Counted from the first letter of the stretch, positions 50,773-60,548 are shown. The stretch: 64,000 nucleotides of DNA from Bradyrhizobium sp. KBS0727 (GCF_005937885.2 NZ_CP042176.1:1917501-1981500); one strand, 5' to 3'. A program made the numbers and translations. Notes: generated by a model from the letters alone, not told the origin.

Positions 50773-51715
50773 AGCCGCGGTCGTTTCACAATCCAATCCG
50801 TTACAGCGCATTCCTGGCGTCGCCTTTGTGCTGGTCGCGCTGATTGCCGTGTTCGGTGCTGTCGCGCCGGGCTTCCTTTCGGTTGCCAATCTTTCCAACG
50901 TGCTCGTGCAGTCGACCATCCTGACCATGCTCGCGCTGCCGATGACGCTGATCATCATGACCGAAGGGCTCGACCTCTCAATGGGCGCAGTCTTGACGCT
51001 CACCTCGCTCTGCGTCGCCATCGTATCAGTCGCGACCAAGTCAATGGTGCTCGGCCTTGGCGCCGGCGTTCTCGTGGGCGTCGCCTTCGGCACGGTCAAT
51101 GGTTCGCTGGTCGCGATCCTCGGCATTCCGCCGTTCGTGGCAACGCTGGGCACCCTCGGCGTGGCACAAGGTCTGTCACTCATTGTCTCAGACGGCCAAA
51201 GCGTGGTCGGCATTCCCCACAGTGTGCGTGATATCTACTCGTCGAAACTCCTTAGCGTGCCAGTGCCGATCGTGATGGCGCTGGTAACCTACGCCGCATT
51301 TCACGCTCTGCTGTACCACACACGCTTTGGTACCTACATCTTCGCGCTCGGCGGAAATCGTGAAGCGCTGAGATTTGCCGGCCTTTCGCCCAACAAGCTC
51401 CTGATCGCGGTCTATGCGCTCGGCGGCATGATGGCCGGCGTCGCAGGGCTTCTCATGACCGCGCGCATGAACTCGGGGCACCCGACCGCAGGCCTTGGGC
51501 TGGAATTCGACGCGATCGCGGCCGTCGCGGTCGGCGGCACCTCGTTCGAGCGCGGCAATGGCTGGCTGCTCGGCACCGTGCTTGGCGTTATCGCCGTCGG
51601 CGTACTGCGTAACGGACTCAATCTCATCTCGCTGCCATCCTCGGTGCAGGTCGCGAGTGTCGGCATCCTCGTCATTGTCGCGCTGTTCCTGGATGGTCTA
51701 CGGAGCCGGTCATGA
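50765..51715 (+). CDS. Sugar-type ABC permease
   Basis: A 316-residue RbsC-like inner-membrane permease with about nine hydrophobic segments; LALPMTLIIMTEGLDLSMGAVLTL is the conserved EGLDLSVG region, and NREALRFAGLSPNKL is the cytoplasmic coupling loop. It overlaps the ATPase gene by eight bases. It forms a heterodimer with the next permease. Confidence 0.9.
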   Translation: MREAAVVSQSNPLQRIPGVAFVLVALIAVFGAVAPGFLSVANLSNVLVQSTILTMLALPMTLIIMTEGLDLSMGAVLTLTSLCVAIVSVATKSMVLGLGAGVLVGVAFGTVNGSLVAILGIPPFVATLGTLGVAQGLSLIVSDGQSVVGIPHSVRDIYSSKLLSVPVPIVMALVTYAAFHALLYHTRFGTYIFALGGNREALRFAGLSPNKLLIAVYALGGMMAGVAGLLMTARMNSGHPTAGLGLEFDAIAAVAVGGTSFERGNGWLLGTVLGVIAVGVLRNGLNLISLPSSVQVASVGILVIVALFLDGLRSRS

Positions 51716-52689
51716 CCAACATCACCAAGGAGGCCATCGCGCCGCCGCGATCTTTCCTGTCGCAGGACGCAATCCAGCTGTTCTATCGGCTGCTGGCGGC
51801 ACTCCTGATCTGCGCCGTGCTCGCCGCCGTCAGCGACTCCTTCCTGAGCCTTGGCAACATCCTTAACGTGCTGCGGCAAGCGAGCCTGACGTTCTTCATC
51901 GCCTCGGGCCTGACGCTGGTCGTGCTCACCGCCGGCCTCGACCTCTCGGTAGGCGCCAATGTCGCGCTCTCCGCCTGCATTGCCGGCACGGTGATCCACA
52001 AGACCGGCTCACCGGCCCTCGGCATTCTCACCGGACTTGCCTGCGGCGGCATCGTCGGGTTCCTCAATGGCGTCATGGTCACGGCGCTGCGTATCCCCTC
52101 GTTCATCGCCACCTACGGCATGCTCTGGGTGCTGAACGGACTAACGTACTGGTACATGGCCGGCGAAACCATCCATGGCTTCCCTGCAGGATTCCGCCAG
52201 ATCGGCAGCGGCTACCTATTCGGCCTACCCATTCCGGTCTATCTGCTGCTGGTGTTCCTTGCGATCGGCACGCTATTCGCACAGCGGACGATATGGGGAC
52301 AGCAAATTTACGCGATCGGCGCCAATCCCGTCGCCGCGCGTCTCTCTGGCATTCCGGTCGCACGGCTGCTGCTGCTCGTCTATGCCGTCTCCGGCACGAT
52401 GGCGGGACTCGCCTCGATCATCTTCCTGTCGCGGTTGAATTCGGCCGAGGCCGATATCGGCGAGAGCCTGACTCTACCGGCGATTGCGGCCGTGCTGATC
52501 GGCGGCACCTCGCTGTTTGGCGGCGTCGGCACCATGTTCGGCACCTTCATCGGTGCGCTGATCCTGACATTGGTGTTGAACGGCATGAACCTCCTGTCGG
52601 TGAGTGCCAATTGGCAGCCGCTCGTTACAGGTATCATCGTCGTTCTCGCCGTTTGGCTGGACATGAAGACCGGCCGCCGGACGCAATGA
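51712..52689 (+). CDS. Sugar-type ABC permease
   Basis: A 325-residue RbsC-like permease with LTLVVLTAGLDLSVGANVALS, YAIGANPVAARLSGIPVARL and AAVLIGGTSLFGGVGTMFGT as landmarks. Its ATG overlaps the previous stop by four bases. Having two different permease genes in one operon is usual for this transporter class. Confidence 0.9.
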   Translation: MTNITKEAIAPPRSFLSQDAIQLFYRLLAALLICAVLAAVSDSFLSLGNILNVLRQASLTFFIASGLTLVVLTAGLDLSVGANVALSACIAGTVIHKTGSPALGILTGLACGGIVGFLNGVMVTALRIPSFIATYGMLWVLNGLTYWYMAGETIHGFPAGFRQIGSGYLFGLPIPVYLLLVFLAIGTLFAQRTIWGQQIYAIGANPVAARLSGIPVARLLLLVYAVSGTMAGLASIIFLSRLNSAEADIGESLTLPAIAAVLIGGTSLFGGVGTMFGTFIGALILTLVLNGMNLLSVSANWQPLVTGIIVVLAVWLDMKTGRRTQ

Positions 52690-52732
52690 GTTCTCGAGCA
52701 ATCCAACAAACCAGACGAGGGATGGAGATAAC

Positions 52733-53707
52733 ATGAAACAGAAACTGAGCTACCTGGCACTGCCGCTGATCTTGGCGGCTGCATTCACGACGCAGGCGCG
52801 CGCCGACGGCGAGACCATCGCCGTCTTCACCAAGAACCAAACCAACCCGTTTTTCCAGACTGTACGCGTTGGCGCCGACAACATGGCGAAATCACTGAAC
52901 GCCAAGACGCTGCAATACATCCCGACCAAGCCGGACTCGATCCCCGAGCAGCTCAGCCAGATCGAGGACGTCGTGGTGAAGAAACCGAGCGCCATCGTCT
53001 TCACGCCGGTCGACTACAAGGCGATGGTTCCGGGGGTCGAGAAGATCAACGACGCCAAGATCCCGGTCGTCAACATCACCGACCGTTCAGCCGGTGGCAA
53101 CTTCGTCTCGTTCGTCGGCGCTGACGACTACAGCCTCGGGTTGGAGACGGCGCGCTATCTACTGAAGACGCTCGGCGGCAAGGGCAACATCGTTATCATC
53201 GAAGGCGTCAAGGGCTCGCTGACCAATATCGATCGCGTGCGCGGCTTCAATGATGCGCTGAAGGAAAATCCGGGCGCAAAGCTCTTGGCGTCACAGCCTG
53301 GCAATTACCAGCGGCTGCAGGCGCTCCAGGTGATGGAGAACCTGTCGCAGTCCAACTCACAGATCGACGGTGTGCTTGCCGCCAACGACGCCATGGCAAT
53401 CGGTGCGATCGAGGCTCTCGATGGCGCCAATCGCAAGGCGCAGGTGATTGGTATCAACGGCACAAAGGAAGCGATCGACGCCATCAAGACCGGCAAGCTG
53501 CTCGCAAGCGGCGACTATAATGGCTTCACGCAAGGCTGCCTCGGCACCATGATGGCGATCCGAAACCTGCGCGACCAGCCCGTCATCAGGGAGATCGTGT
53601 TGAAACCGACCGTCATCACCAAGGACAATTTCCAGCCCTTCGATGTGCCGCTGGAACAGCGGTCCTGCCCGACCTTCGAGGAAGCCGGCAAGCTCGGTAG
53701 CAAGTAA
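52733..53707 (+). CDS. Sugar-type ABC transporter substrate-binding protein
   Basis: A 324-residue periplasmic binding protein of the ribose/galactose (peripla_BP_4) type. A signal peptide (residues 1 to about 24, ending ARA) precedes ETIAVFTKNQTNPFFQTVRVGADNMAK. Later landmarks are AIVFTPVDYKAMVPGVEKIND, VDGVLAANDAMAIGAIEAL-like sequence and VIGINGTKEAIDAI. RBS GGAGA lies seven bases before ATG 52733. Although the family is named for sugars, related proteins bind other polyols and cyclic compounds; given the aromatic-cleavage neighbours, the ligand may be a glycoside or ring compound. Confidence 0.9.
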   Translation: MKQKLSYLALPLILAAAFTTQARADGETIAVFTKNQTNPFFQTVRVGADNMAKSLNAKTLQYIPTKPDSIPEQLSQIEDVVVKKPSAIVFTPVDYKAMVPGVEKINDAKIPVVNITDRSAGGNFVSFVGADDYSLGLETARYLLKTLGGKGNIVIIEGVKGSLTNIDRVRGFNDALKENPGAKLLASQPGNYQRLQALQVMENLSQSNSQIDGVLAANDAMAIGAIEALDGANRKAQVIGINGTKEAIDAIKTGKLLASGDYNGFTQGCLGTMMAIRNLRDQPVIREIVLKPTVITKDNFQPFDVPLEQRSCPTFEEAGKLGSK

Positions 53708-53731
53708 GCCCCACATGCTGATCAAACCCCG

Positions 53732-53754
53732 GACGGCCGTTCGCGGCGGCCGTC
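53732..53754 (+). terminator. Probable rho-independent terminator after the transporter genes
   Basis: GACGGCCG and CGGCCGTC (8-bp perfect stem) enclose a 7-base loop and are followed by TCATTTTC. The T-tract is imperfect, so partial readthrough into the YciI gene is possible. Confidence 0.55.
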
Positions 53755-53776
53755 TCATTTTCAGATTGGAGTTCTC

Positions 53777-54064
53777 ATGCTGTTTGCCATTCACGCCCTC
53801 GATCGCGAGGGCGCGCTCCCGACCCGGCTCGCCAACTACGATGCGCATAAGGCATTCCTTAGCGACACTTCGCGCTTCGGCGTCAAGATCGTAATGTCCG
53901 GTCCGCTCGTCTCCGACGACGGCGAGGGGATGATCGGCAGCCTGTTCCTGATCGAGGCCCCCGGCCGCGCTGAAGTCGAAGCGTTCAACCGCGCGGATCC
54001 CTTTGCCGCGGCCGGCATCTGGGAGAAGGTAACGATCACCGGGTTTATACGTCGGCAGGGCTGA
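53777..54064 (+). CDS. YciI-family protein
   Basis: A 95-residue single-domain YciI-like protein: MLFAIHALDREGALPTRLAN, AHKAFL, and SGPLVSDDGEGMIGSLFLIEA followed by FNRADPFAAAGIWEKVTITGF. The family has a ferredoxin-like fold with His/Asp catalytic pair, and members such as TftG remove HCl from chlorinated hydroxyquinol. A role in aromatic ring metabolism fits the cluster, but the substrate is unknown. GGAG lies seven bases upstream of ATG 53777. Confidence 0.82.
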   Translation: MLFAIHALDREGALPTRLANYDAHKAFLSDTSRFGVKIVMSGPLVSDDGEGMIGSLFLIEAPGRAEVEAFNRADPFAAAGIWEKVTITGFIRRQG

Positions 54065-54291
54065 GGAGCTTTGAATGCACGGGCGAGGGTACTCGAGATC
54101 GTCAGGACGCCGAGTCGGCGTGGCACGCAGGCAAGGTCACGCTGAACTCTGGCCGTGCTGATTGACCGCATGTCGATGCCACGACTGATAGCCGGCAAGT
54201 CACACCAATCATGCCTTGGCGATTTGCGGCCATCTTGAATGACTGTGTCGTGGGGGCCTCGCCGGGGGTGTTTCCTAGGAATAGGGACGCA

Positions 54292-55206
54292 ATGAATCAG
54301 AAGCAGCTCGACTATTTCATTCGCATCGCCGAGCTTGGCAGCTTTCGCAGGGCCTCTGAGGCGCTGAGGATCGCCCAGCCTGCCCTAACACGCCAAATCC
54401 AGCGGCTTGAGCAAGATCTGGGCGTGCAGCTCTTCTTCCGGGGAGGACGCGGAATCATCCTTACCAACGCCGGTGAGCTGTTGCTTGAGCGCGCCCAATT
54501 TATCCAGCGACAGACAGAGCAGGCCATCGCTGATGTCCGCTCCGAGGGCAGCGTTCCGCGTGGCTCGGTATCGGTAGGTGCTCCCGGATCGATCGCGAAC
54601 GTTCTGTTCAAGCCGCTCGTTGAGACGTATCTGCGACTTTATCCTGGTGTGCGTCTGCGGCTTTACGATGGAGTCGCCTACCTTCGTGACCAACTCTTGT
54701 CCGGGGTGCTTGATCTCGCAATTCTGCCGACAGGCCGCGTGCTGACCGAGGCCGGCATCGGCAGCGTCACGCTGGTGCGCGAACCGGTCTACCTTGCGGG
54801 CCCCCCTGGTGAGTTCGCCTTTGGGTCGAATTGCATGCTGGCTGACGTGGTGCGGCTGCCACTGGTTGCGGCGGGCGGTGCAAGTTCGATGACCGCCAGG
54901 CTTGAGGCTAGTGCGCTCAGCGTTGGACAGGAGCTCGAGTTCAGAGTTGAAACTGAGAATCTCCCCGTCCTAAAAGAATTGATCCGCGCAGGCATCGGCT
55001 ATTCGGTGTTACCCTATTGCGCCGTCTGCGGAGACGACGAGCGGGGTTACCTCTCTTTGTGCCGAGTCGAGGACTGTAGTCTGGATCGTGTACTCGGATG
55101 GCGAACCGACCGTCCGTTAACGCCGGCTGTTCGAGCCATGGTGACGCTGATCCGTGAGCAGGTCGAGAAGCTGAAGCAACAGGGCGCCTTCGGCCGGTGC
55201 GACTGA
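54292..55206 (+). CDS. LysR-family transcriptional regulator
   Basis: A 304-residue LysR regulator. The N-terminal HTH is MNQKQLDYFIRIAELGSFRR and the recognition part ALRIAQPALTRQIQRLEQDL, followed by a GIILTNAG wing and the ligand-binding domain (GSVSVGAPGSIANVLFKPL, GVRLRLYDG, LPYCAV). The start is ATG 54292, where the family begins; the in-frame ATG at 54211 adds an unrelated tail. It closes the hydroxyquinol cluster, which thus has LysR genes at both ends. Confidence 0.88.
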   Translation: MNQKQLDYFIRIAELGSFRRASEALRIAQPALTRQIQRLEQDLGVQLFFRGGRGIILTNAGELLLERAQFIQRQTEQAIADVRSEGSVPRGSVSVGAPGSIANVLFKPLVETYLRLYPGVRLRLYDGVAYLRDQLLSGVLDLAILPTGRVLTEAGIGSVTLVREPVYLAGPPGEFAFGSNCMLADVVRLPLVAAGGASSMTARLEASALSVGQELEFRVETENLPVLKELIRAGIGYSVLPYCAVCGDDERGYLSLCRVEDCSLDRVLGWRTDRPLTPAVRAMVTLIREQVEKLKQQGAFGRCD

Positions 55207-55576
55207 GCACTCTTGGCGATGCTCGCCATCAGCCTCTGATCCAAGGCGATGCCGAAGAGGCATCGGTCAAATAGTCATTAAGTATTGGATTACGACGCCA
55301 GACACCCATAGCGTCTCCTCGACAAGGCAAAGGGACTGCCCAGACCGTCTGAGGCAAGTCTAGAGCTGAAAACGCCAGAAATCTCCGAGCGTGTGGATGG
55401 AAAATGGCGAGCACAGGGCTGGAAAATGCTTGAAGCCGCCGCGTCCGATGGCGTAGCCGGACTGCTTCACTAAAACTCTGGTCCTGCGTCGGTACGCCGA
55501 GCCAACTCCAACAAATCGAGATCATCATCGTGCTTCCGCGGGAGTGCGACCGTAGAGATGCGGATGGGAGGCTGAA
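55207..55576. other. Intergenic region, no gene seen
   Basis: The 370 bases between the LysR gene and the CocE-type hydrolase hold no supported gene; the minus-strand frame that crosses it is a shadow of the hydrolase. It should contain the hydrolase promoter; GGGAGG at its end is that gene's ribosome-binding site. Confidence 0.4.
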
Positions 55577-57328
55577 ATGACGACGAAGAGCGAAGTCCGC
55601 GACGGCATGCGCGTTGACTGGGATGTCGAAATTAAGATGCCCGACGGCGTCATTTTGCGTTGCGACATCTTCAGGCCGCTGGGTGAGGAGCCTGTTCCGG
55701 CGCTGATGACCTATGGTCCATATGGCAAGGGTCTTGCCTGGCAGGACGGTTACCAGACGGCGTGGGAAATCCTCGAGAGAGACAATCCTGACGCGGTCGC
55801 TAATACGTCGAATCTCTATCAGTGTTGGGAGGTACCCGATCCGGAGAAATGGGTTCCCGATGGTTACGCGCTCGTCCGCGTCGACTCCCGCGGAGCGGGG
55901 CGATCTGAAGGTTTCCTCGCTGTCAGCAGTCCGCAGGAGACGCAAGACATTTACGACTGCATCGAGTGGCTCGCGCGCCAGCCCTGGTGCAGCGGCAAGA
56001 TTGGAATGAACGGCATCTCGTACTACGGCGCTAACCAGTGGAGGGCTGCCGCCAAGCGCCCACCCCATCTTGCGGCAATCTGCATCTGGGAAGGTTATTC
56101 CGACAGCTATCGAGAAGCATCCCGTCACGGCGGCATATTCTGCACGTTCGGAAAGAACTGGTTCAATATCCAGGTTCTGACGCTCCAGCACGGGCTGGGC
56201 GATAGTGGCCGGCGCAGCCGCGTGACAGGTGAAACGGTTTGCGGGCCTGAAACTTTCACCGACGAAGAATTGGCACGCAATCGCGTTGTCAGTCGCGGCC
56301 TCCTCGCTCATCCACTCGAGGATGCCTCTCATCGCGCGGCAAACGGGGATCTATTGGCGGTGGAAATTCCGCTGCTTTCAGCCGCGAACTGGGGAGGTCA
56401 GGGCCTGCATCTGCGCGGCAATGTCGAAGGTTATCTCGGGGCAGCCTCAAAGCAGAAGTGGCTTGCGTTTCACGGTGGCGCGCATTGGGCAGAGTTCTAT
56501 ACCGACTATGGCGTTGCCATGCAGAAACGGTTTTTCGGCCACTTCCTCAAGGGCGAACGGACAGGCTGGGAGGATCAGCCTCCGATCCAGATGCAGATCA
56601 GGCGCCCCGGTGAAACGAAATTCGCCGTACGGCATGAAAACGAGTGGCCGCTGGCCCGGACCCAATGGACGGAATTTTACCTCGATTTCGAACGCATGTC
56701 GCTAACGACCGAACCTTCAAGCGCGCCGAGCAAGCTGGACTACCGGGCGATGGGCGAAGGACTGACCTTCAAGACGGCGCCGTTCGAGACCGAAACCGAG
56801 ATCACGGGACCTGTTGCCAGCCGTCTACTGGTCTCCTCGAAAACCGTCGACGCCGATGTCTTCCTTGTCCTGCGGCTGTTCGATGCCGACGATCGCGAGG
56901 TAACGTTCTTCGGCGCGGTCGAGCCGCATGCACCGATAGGACAGGGCTGGCTGCGCGCATCGCATCGGAAACTCGATCAAGCGAAGACGACGCCTTATCG
57001 TCCATACCATAGCCATGACGAGCTGCAGCCGCTCATACCTGACGTTCCGGTTCGACTCGATGTCGAAATTTGGCCAACCTGCATCGTAGTTCCGAAAGGC
57101 TATCGCATCGGCCTGACTGTTTTGGGGCGCGACTATGAATGGGACGGCGCTGCCACGTTCCTATCAACCGCGAAAAACATGCTGAAAGGCTCCGGCCCCT
57201 TCCTTCACGATGATCCGGAAGATCGTCCGTCAGACATTTTTGGAGGAATCAATACGCTTCACTTCGATCCCGGAAATCCGCCATTCGTGCTGCTGCCGGT
57301 TATTCCTTCGTCCGATTCCGCTCGCTGA
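55577..57328 (+). CDS. CocE/NonD-type (X-Pro dipeptidyl peptidase S15) hydrolase
   Basis: A 583-residue alpha/beta-hydrolase with the S15/CocE layout: VILRCDIFRP, RVDSRGAGRSEGFL, then the nucleophile Ser148 in IGMNGISYYGANQW, HFLKGERTGWEDQPPIQMQI, and a C-terminal jelly-roll domain (about 360-583: LVSSKTVDADVFLVLRLFD, GWLRASHRKLD). Such enzymes hydrolyse esters or amides, as in cocaine esterase or cephalosporin acylases. It starts with ATG 55577 after GGGAGG. The binding protein gene at 57467 is next in the same direction and probably its partner. Confidence 0.88.
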   Translation: MTTKSEVRDGMRVDWDVEIKMPDGVILRCDIFRPLGEEPVPALMTYGPYGKGLAWQDGYQTAWEILERDNPDAVANTSNLYQCWEVPDPEKWVPDGYALVRVDSRGAGRSEGFLAVSSPQETQDIYDCIEWLARQPWCSGKIGMNGISYYGANQWRAAAKRPPHLAAICIWEGYSDSYREASRHGGIFCTFGKNWFNIQVLTLQHGLGDSGRRSRVTGETVCGPETFTDEELARNRVVSRGLLAHPLEDASHRAANGDLLAVEIPLLSAANWGGQGLHLRGNVEGYLGAASKQKWLAFHGGAHWAEFYTDYGVAMQKRFFGHFLKGERTGWEDQPPIQMQIRRPGETKFAVRHENEWPLARTQWTEFYLDFERMSLTTEPSSAPSKLDYRAMGEGLTFKTAPFETETEITGPVASRLLVSSKTVDADVFLVLRLFDADDREVTFFGAVEPHAPIGQGWLRASHRKLDQAKTTPYRPYHSHDELQPLIPDVPVRLDVEIWPTCIVVPKGYRIGLTVLGRDYEWDGAATFLSTAKNMLKGSGPFLHDDPEDRPSDIFGGINTLHFDPGNPPFVLLPVIPSSDSAR

Positions 57329-57466
57329 TCCTGTTGGCGGTCTCCGGACGAGGATTCACTGAAAACGCTGAAGCAAACGCGTGATCGACGATCCGAACAA
57401 GACATCTAGTCAGACGACGTATGGTCGCTCCACCGCACCACCCGTATTGAATGGGAGAATAATTCG

Positions 57467-58690
57467 ATGATCCGTTTTACGTCCAAACTCGCCGCAATTG
57501 CGGCCGCCATTGTGTTGCTTGCGGAAAGTAGTGCGCTTGCCCAGAAAAAATACGATGCCGGTGCGAACGACACCGAGATCAAGATTGGCAATACCGGCCC
57601 ATACAGCGGCCCGGCTTCGGCTTATGGCATCGTCGGCAAGACCGAGGAAGCCTATTTCAGGATGATCAATGATCGGGGTGGCGTCAAAGGCCGCAAGATC
57701 AACTTCATTTCTTATGACGACACTTACAGCCCGCCCAAGACGGTGGAGCAGACCCGCAAGCTCGTAGAGAGCGATGAGGTGCTGTTGATCTTCAATCCGC
57801 TCGGCACGCCGACCCAGTCGGCGGTGCAGAAGTACATGAACGCGAAGAAGGTCCCGCAACTTTTCATCGCGTCCGGCGCCAGCAAGTGGGACGATGCCGG
57901 GCAATTTCCTTGGACTATGGGTTTTCAGCCGAGCTATCGTGCGGAGGCGCGGATTTTTGCCAAGTATATCCTGGCCAACAAGCCCGATGGCAAGGTCGCA
58001 GTGTTCTACGCGAATGACGATTTTGGCAAGGATTATGTCGCCGGGCTGAAGGATATCCTCGGCGACAACTCTTCAAGGATTATCATCGCCGAGGAAAGTT
58101 ACGAGAACAGCGAGCCCAGCATCGACTCTCACATCGTCAAGCTGAGGGGCACCGGCGCCGACGTACTGGTCAACATCTCCACGCCGAAGTTCGTCGCGCA
58201 GGCCATCAAGAAGATGCATGAGATCGGCTGGAGGCCAATCCATTTGATGACTGACGCGTCAATTTCGATCGGTACGGTGATGCAGCCGGCCGGCCTCGAT
58301 GCCTCTGAGGGTATCCTCTCGGCAGGCTTCCTGAAGGATGCGTCTGACCCGCAATGGAAAGATGATGCCGGCATGAAGAAGTTCATATCCTTCGTTGAAA
58401 AGTACATGCCGGGCGCCAATGTCGCCGACTCAAATCTGGCTTACGGTTACGCTGCCGCACAGACCATGGTGTATGTGCTCGAACAGTGCGGAGACGACCT
58501 TACCCGAGTCAACATCATGAAACAGGCGACCAGCATCAAGAAGTTTGTTCCGGATATGCTGATCACAGGCATTCACGTCAAGACTAGTGCGGCGGACTTC
58601 GCGCCGATCGAGCAACTCAAGATTATGAAATTTTCGAACGGCAAATGGGATCTTTTCGGGGACGTGATCAGCGTCGAGACGGAACGCTAG
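57467..58690 (+). CDS. ABC transporter substrate-binding protein, branched-chain amino acid type (orphan)
   Basis: A 407-residue periplasmic protein of the peripla_BP_6 family. A signal peptide (about residues 1-25, ending ALA) precedes DTEIKIGNTGPYSGPASAYG and GGVKGRKINFISYDDTYSPPKTVEQTRKLVE. There is no permease or ATPase gene nearby, so it may use the livHMGF transporter at 28334-31817 or one elsewhere. It follows the CocE-type hydrolase gene after 138 bases and presumably supplies or senses its substrate. Confidence 0.9.
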   Translation: MIRFTSKLAAIAAAIVLLAESSALAQKKYDAGANDTEIKIGNTGPYSGPASAYGIVGKTEEAYFRMINDRGGVKGRKINFISYDDTYSPPKTVEQTRKLVESDEVLLIFNPLGTPTQSAVQKYMNAKKVPQLFIASGASKWDDAGQFPWTMGFQPSYRAEARIFAKYILANKPDGKVAVFYANDDFGKDYVAGLKDILGDNSSRIIIAEESYENSEPSIDSHIVKLRGTGADVLVNISTPKFVAQAIKKMHEIGWRPIHLMTDASISIGTVMQPAGLDASEGILSAGFLKDASDPQWKDDAGMKKFISFVEKYMPGANVADSNLAYGYAAAQTMVYVLEQCGDDLTRVNIMKQATSIKKFVPDMLITGIHVKTSAADFAPIEQLKIMKFSNGKWDLFGDVISVETER

Positions 58691-59111
58691 AGGACGATCG
58701 AATAGGAGAACCTTCGCTACGCCATGATTACGTCGCATGTACTGCCGCTCTGGGGTCTCTGATGATGGCAGGTTGAATGGATCGGATATGCCAGACGAAC
58801 CTCTGCTCATGTAGCCCTCGGTGAAATGCGGGTGGCCTTCAGGCATGCTTTCGATGCTCAATTCGCGGTATCACCCCTGCATCGACCGGCCGATTAGGGC
58901 TGCCCCAAGGTCACACCGCCTATGCGCTTCAGTTTGAAGATGTTGGCCGCTTTAGGTCAAAGACTTCGTGCCAATGACCGCTCTTGGCGGACATTCGCTA
59001 AGACACCACTGTGTTGGCAGTGGAAGTAAGAGTCCAGGATGGCCCGAACATAGAATAAGTAGGATCGGCATTCTCGGGATTTGAGACGAGGAAGACGGTC
59101 GGCAACGGTCG
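58691..59111. other. Intergenic region, no gene seen
   Basis: The 421 bases between the convergent binding-protein and MFS genes carry no supported gene. The minus-strand frames crossing it show no family features and have poor start sites. No clear terminator stem was found. Confidence 0.4.
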
Positions 59112-60548
59112 TCATCGTTGTATCAATGGTTGGGCTTTCGCCATCGGGGCGATCAACAAAGCGGCACTCGCCGCCGCTAACGAGCAGATGACCGCGCCCA
59201 TCGCTGCGGCGAGACCAAAAGCCGAAAGCAAAGCAGGTCCGGATGACGCTATCACAGGTCCAACAAGGGCTGTAGCAACCAATCCGCCGGTGCGCGCTAC
59301 TGCGCTGTTCAACCCGGATGCTGCACCCGTGTGGCTGCTGTCGACGGACATCAGTACCGCTGTCGTGAGTGGGGCGACCGCGCAAGCCATTCCCAAAGCG
59401 ATCACGACCATCGCGGGGAACACCCCCAGCCAATAGCTTGTGACGGACCCGATCCGCAGCGTCAGGAGAAAGCCAGCCGCGACGATGACCGGTCCTGTGG
59501 TCAACAGCCATCGTGGAGCGACCCTGGCCGCCAGCGCACCGGCGGCAGGTGATGCCATGGCGATTACCAGTGGCAAAGGCAGGAGCGCGGCGCCGGCCTG
59601 CGTCGCGGTGTACCCGCTCGCCTGGATCAACACATAGGGCACCAGTACGAACAAGCCGCCGAGAGAGCCGTACAGCAGGAGCGTCAAAAGCGTGAGGCCG
59701 ACGAAGCTCGGAGATCCGAACAGCGAGAGCGGCATCATGGCGCTGTCGCCGAGCCGTCGCTCCGCAAACAGAAACAGCAGCGAGAAGATCAAGCCCGCTC
59801 CCAGCACGATGAGGGCGGAAGGCGACCAGGCCCGGCCGGATCCTTCGGTCAGGGCCCAGGTCGCCAAGCCCAAACCAGCTGTAGCCAGCGCTCCCCCTAA
59901 CCAGTCGAGATTACCGGCCGCGTCGTCGACGTCCTTGTCGACGTAACGGGACGCCAGCACGATCGCAGCGGCAGACAGCGGAACGTTGATCAGAAAGGCG
60001 AGGCGCCAACTGCCGGCATCGATGAGCCACCCGCCAAGGACAGGTCCGATCGCGCCCGCGGCCGCTCCGGTCGCCGCCCATATGCCGATCGCGCGGCCTT
60101 TCGCCTCTCCCGAGAAACTCTGGCCCAGGACCGCGAGACTATTCGGCATCAGCATGGCCGCGCTTGCACCCTGCACGAAACGAGCAATCAGTAACAGGAA
60201 AAGAGTCGGCGCTGCCGCGCAAGCCAGAGAAGCAAGACCGAACAGCAGAACGCCCACGATCAAGAGACGGCGGCGGCCGTACCGGTCTCCCGCTGCGCCT
60301 CCCAGCAAAAGTAGCGCGCTCAAGGGAAGCAAATAGGCATTGACAACCCACTGCAGGCCGGTGGCATCCGCATGAAAACTCCGACCGATCGCCGGTAGTC
60401 CAACATTGACGACCGAACCATCGATGAACGCCAAGCTCGATGCCAGGATCGTCGTTGCGACAACGAGGCGAGGGTACGCAGGCGAACGCGTACCCTCGGC
60501 TGTTCGCACGGTCGCGGCGTCAAAGGGGACGTGAAGGGCGTTGCTCAT
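59112..60548 (-). CDS. MFS drug exporter, DHA2 (14-TM) type
   Basis: A 478-residue membrane protein with 14 predicted transmembrane segments of the EmrB/QacA type. Landmarks are ASSLAFIDGSVVNVGLPAIGR (motif with Asp in TM1), QWVVNAYLLPLSALLLLGGAAGDRYGRRRLLIVG (motif A), and the motif-C-like stretch AIGIWAATGAAAGAIGPVLGGWLI. It exports hydrophobic compounds with protons. No adaptor or outer membrane gene is nearby. Start ATG 60548. Confidence 0.9.
   Translation of the reverse strand: MSNALHVPFDAATVRTAEGTRSPAYPRLVVATTILASSLAFIDGSVVNVGLPAIGRSFHADATGLQWVVNAYLLPLSALLLLGGAAGDRYGRRRLLIVGVLLFGLASLACAAAPTLFLLLIARFVQGASAAMLMPNSLAVLGQSFSGEAKGRAIGIWAATGAAAGAIGPVLGGWLIDAGSWRLAFLINVPLSAAAIVLASRYVDKDVDDAAGNLDWLGGALATAGLGLATWALTEGSGRAWSPSALIVLGAGLIFSLLFLFAERRLGDSAMMPLSLFGSPSFVGLTLLTLLLYGSLGGLFVLVPYVLIQASGYTATQAGAALLPLPLVIAMASPAAGALAARVAPRWLLTTGPVIVAAGFLLTLRIGSVTSYWLGVFPAMVVIALGMACAVAPLTTAVLMSVDSSHTGAASGLNSAVARTGGLVATALVGPVIASSGPALLSAFGLAAAMGAVICSLAAASAALLIAPMAKAQPLIQR

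Noticed and set aside
55229..56332. 367-codon minus-strand frame opposite the CocE-type hydrolase
   Set aside because: Overlaps a full hydrolase domain on the other strand and shows no motif of its own.
59188..60336. Series of plus-strand frames opposite the MFS gene
   Set aside because: Antisense shadows of a 14-helix transporter; Ala/Arg/Pro-rich low-complexity translations.
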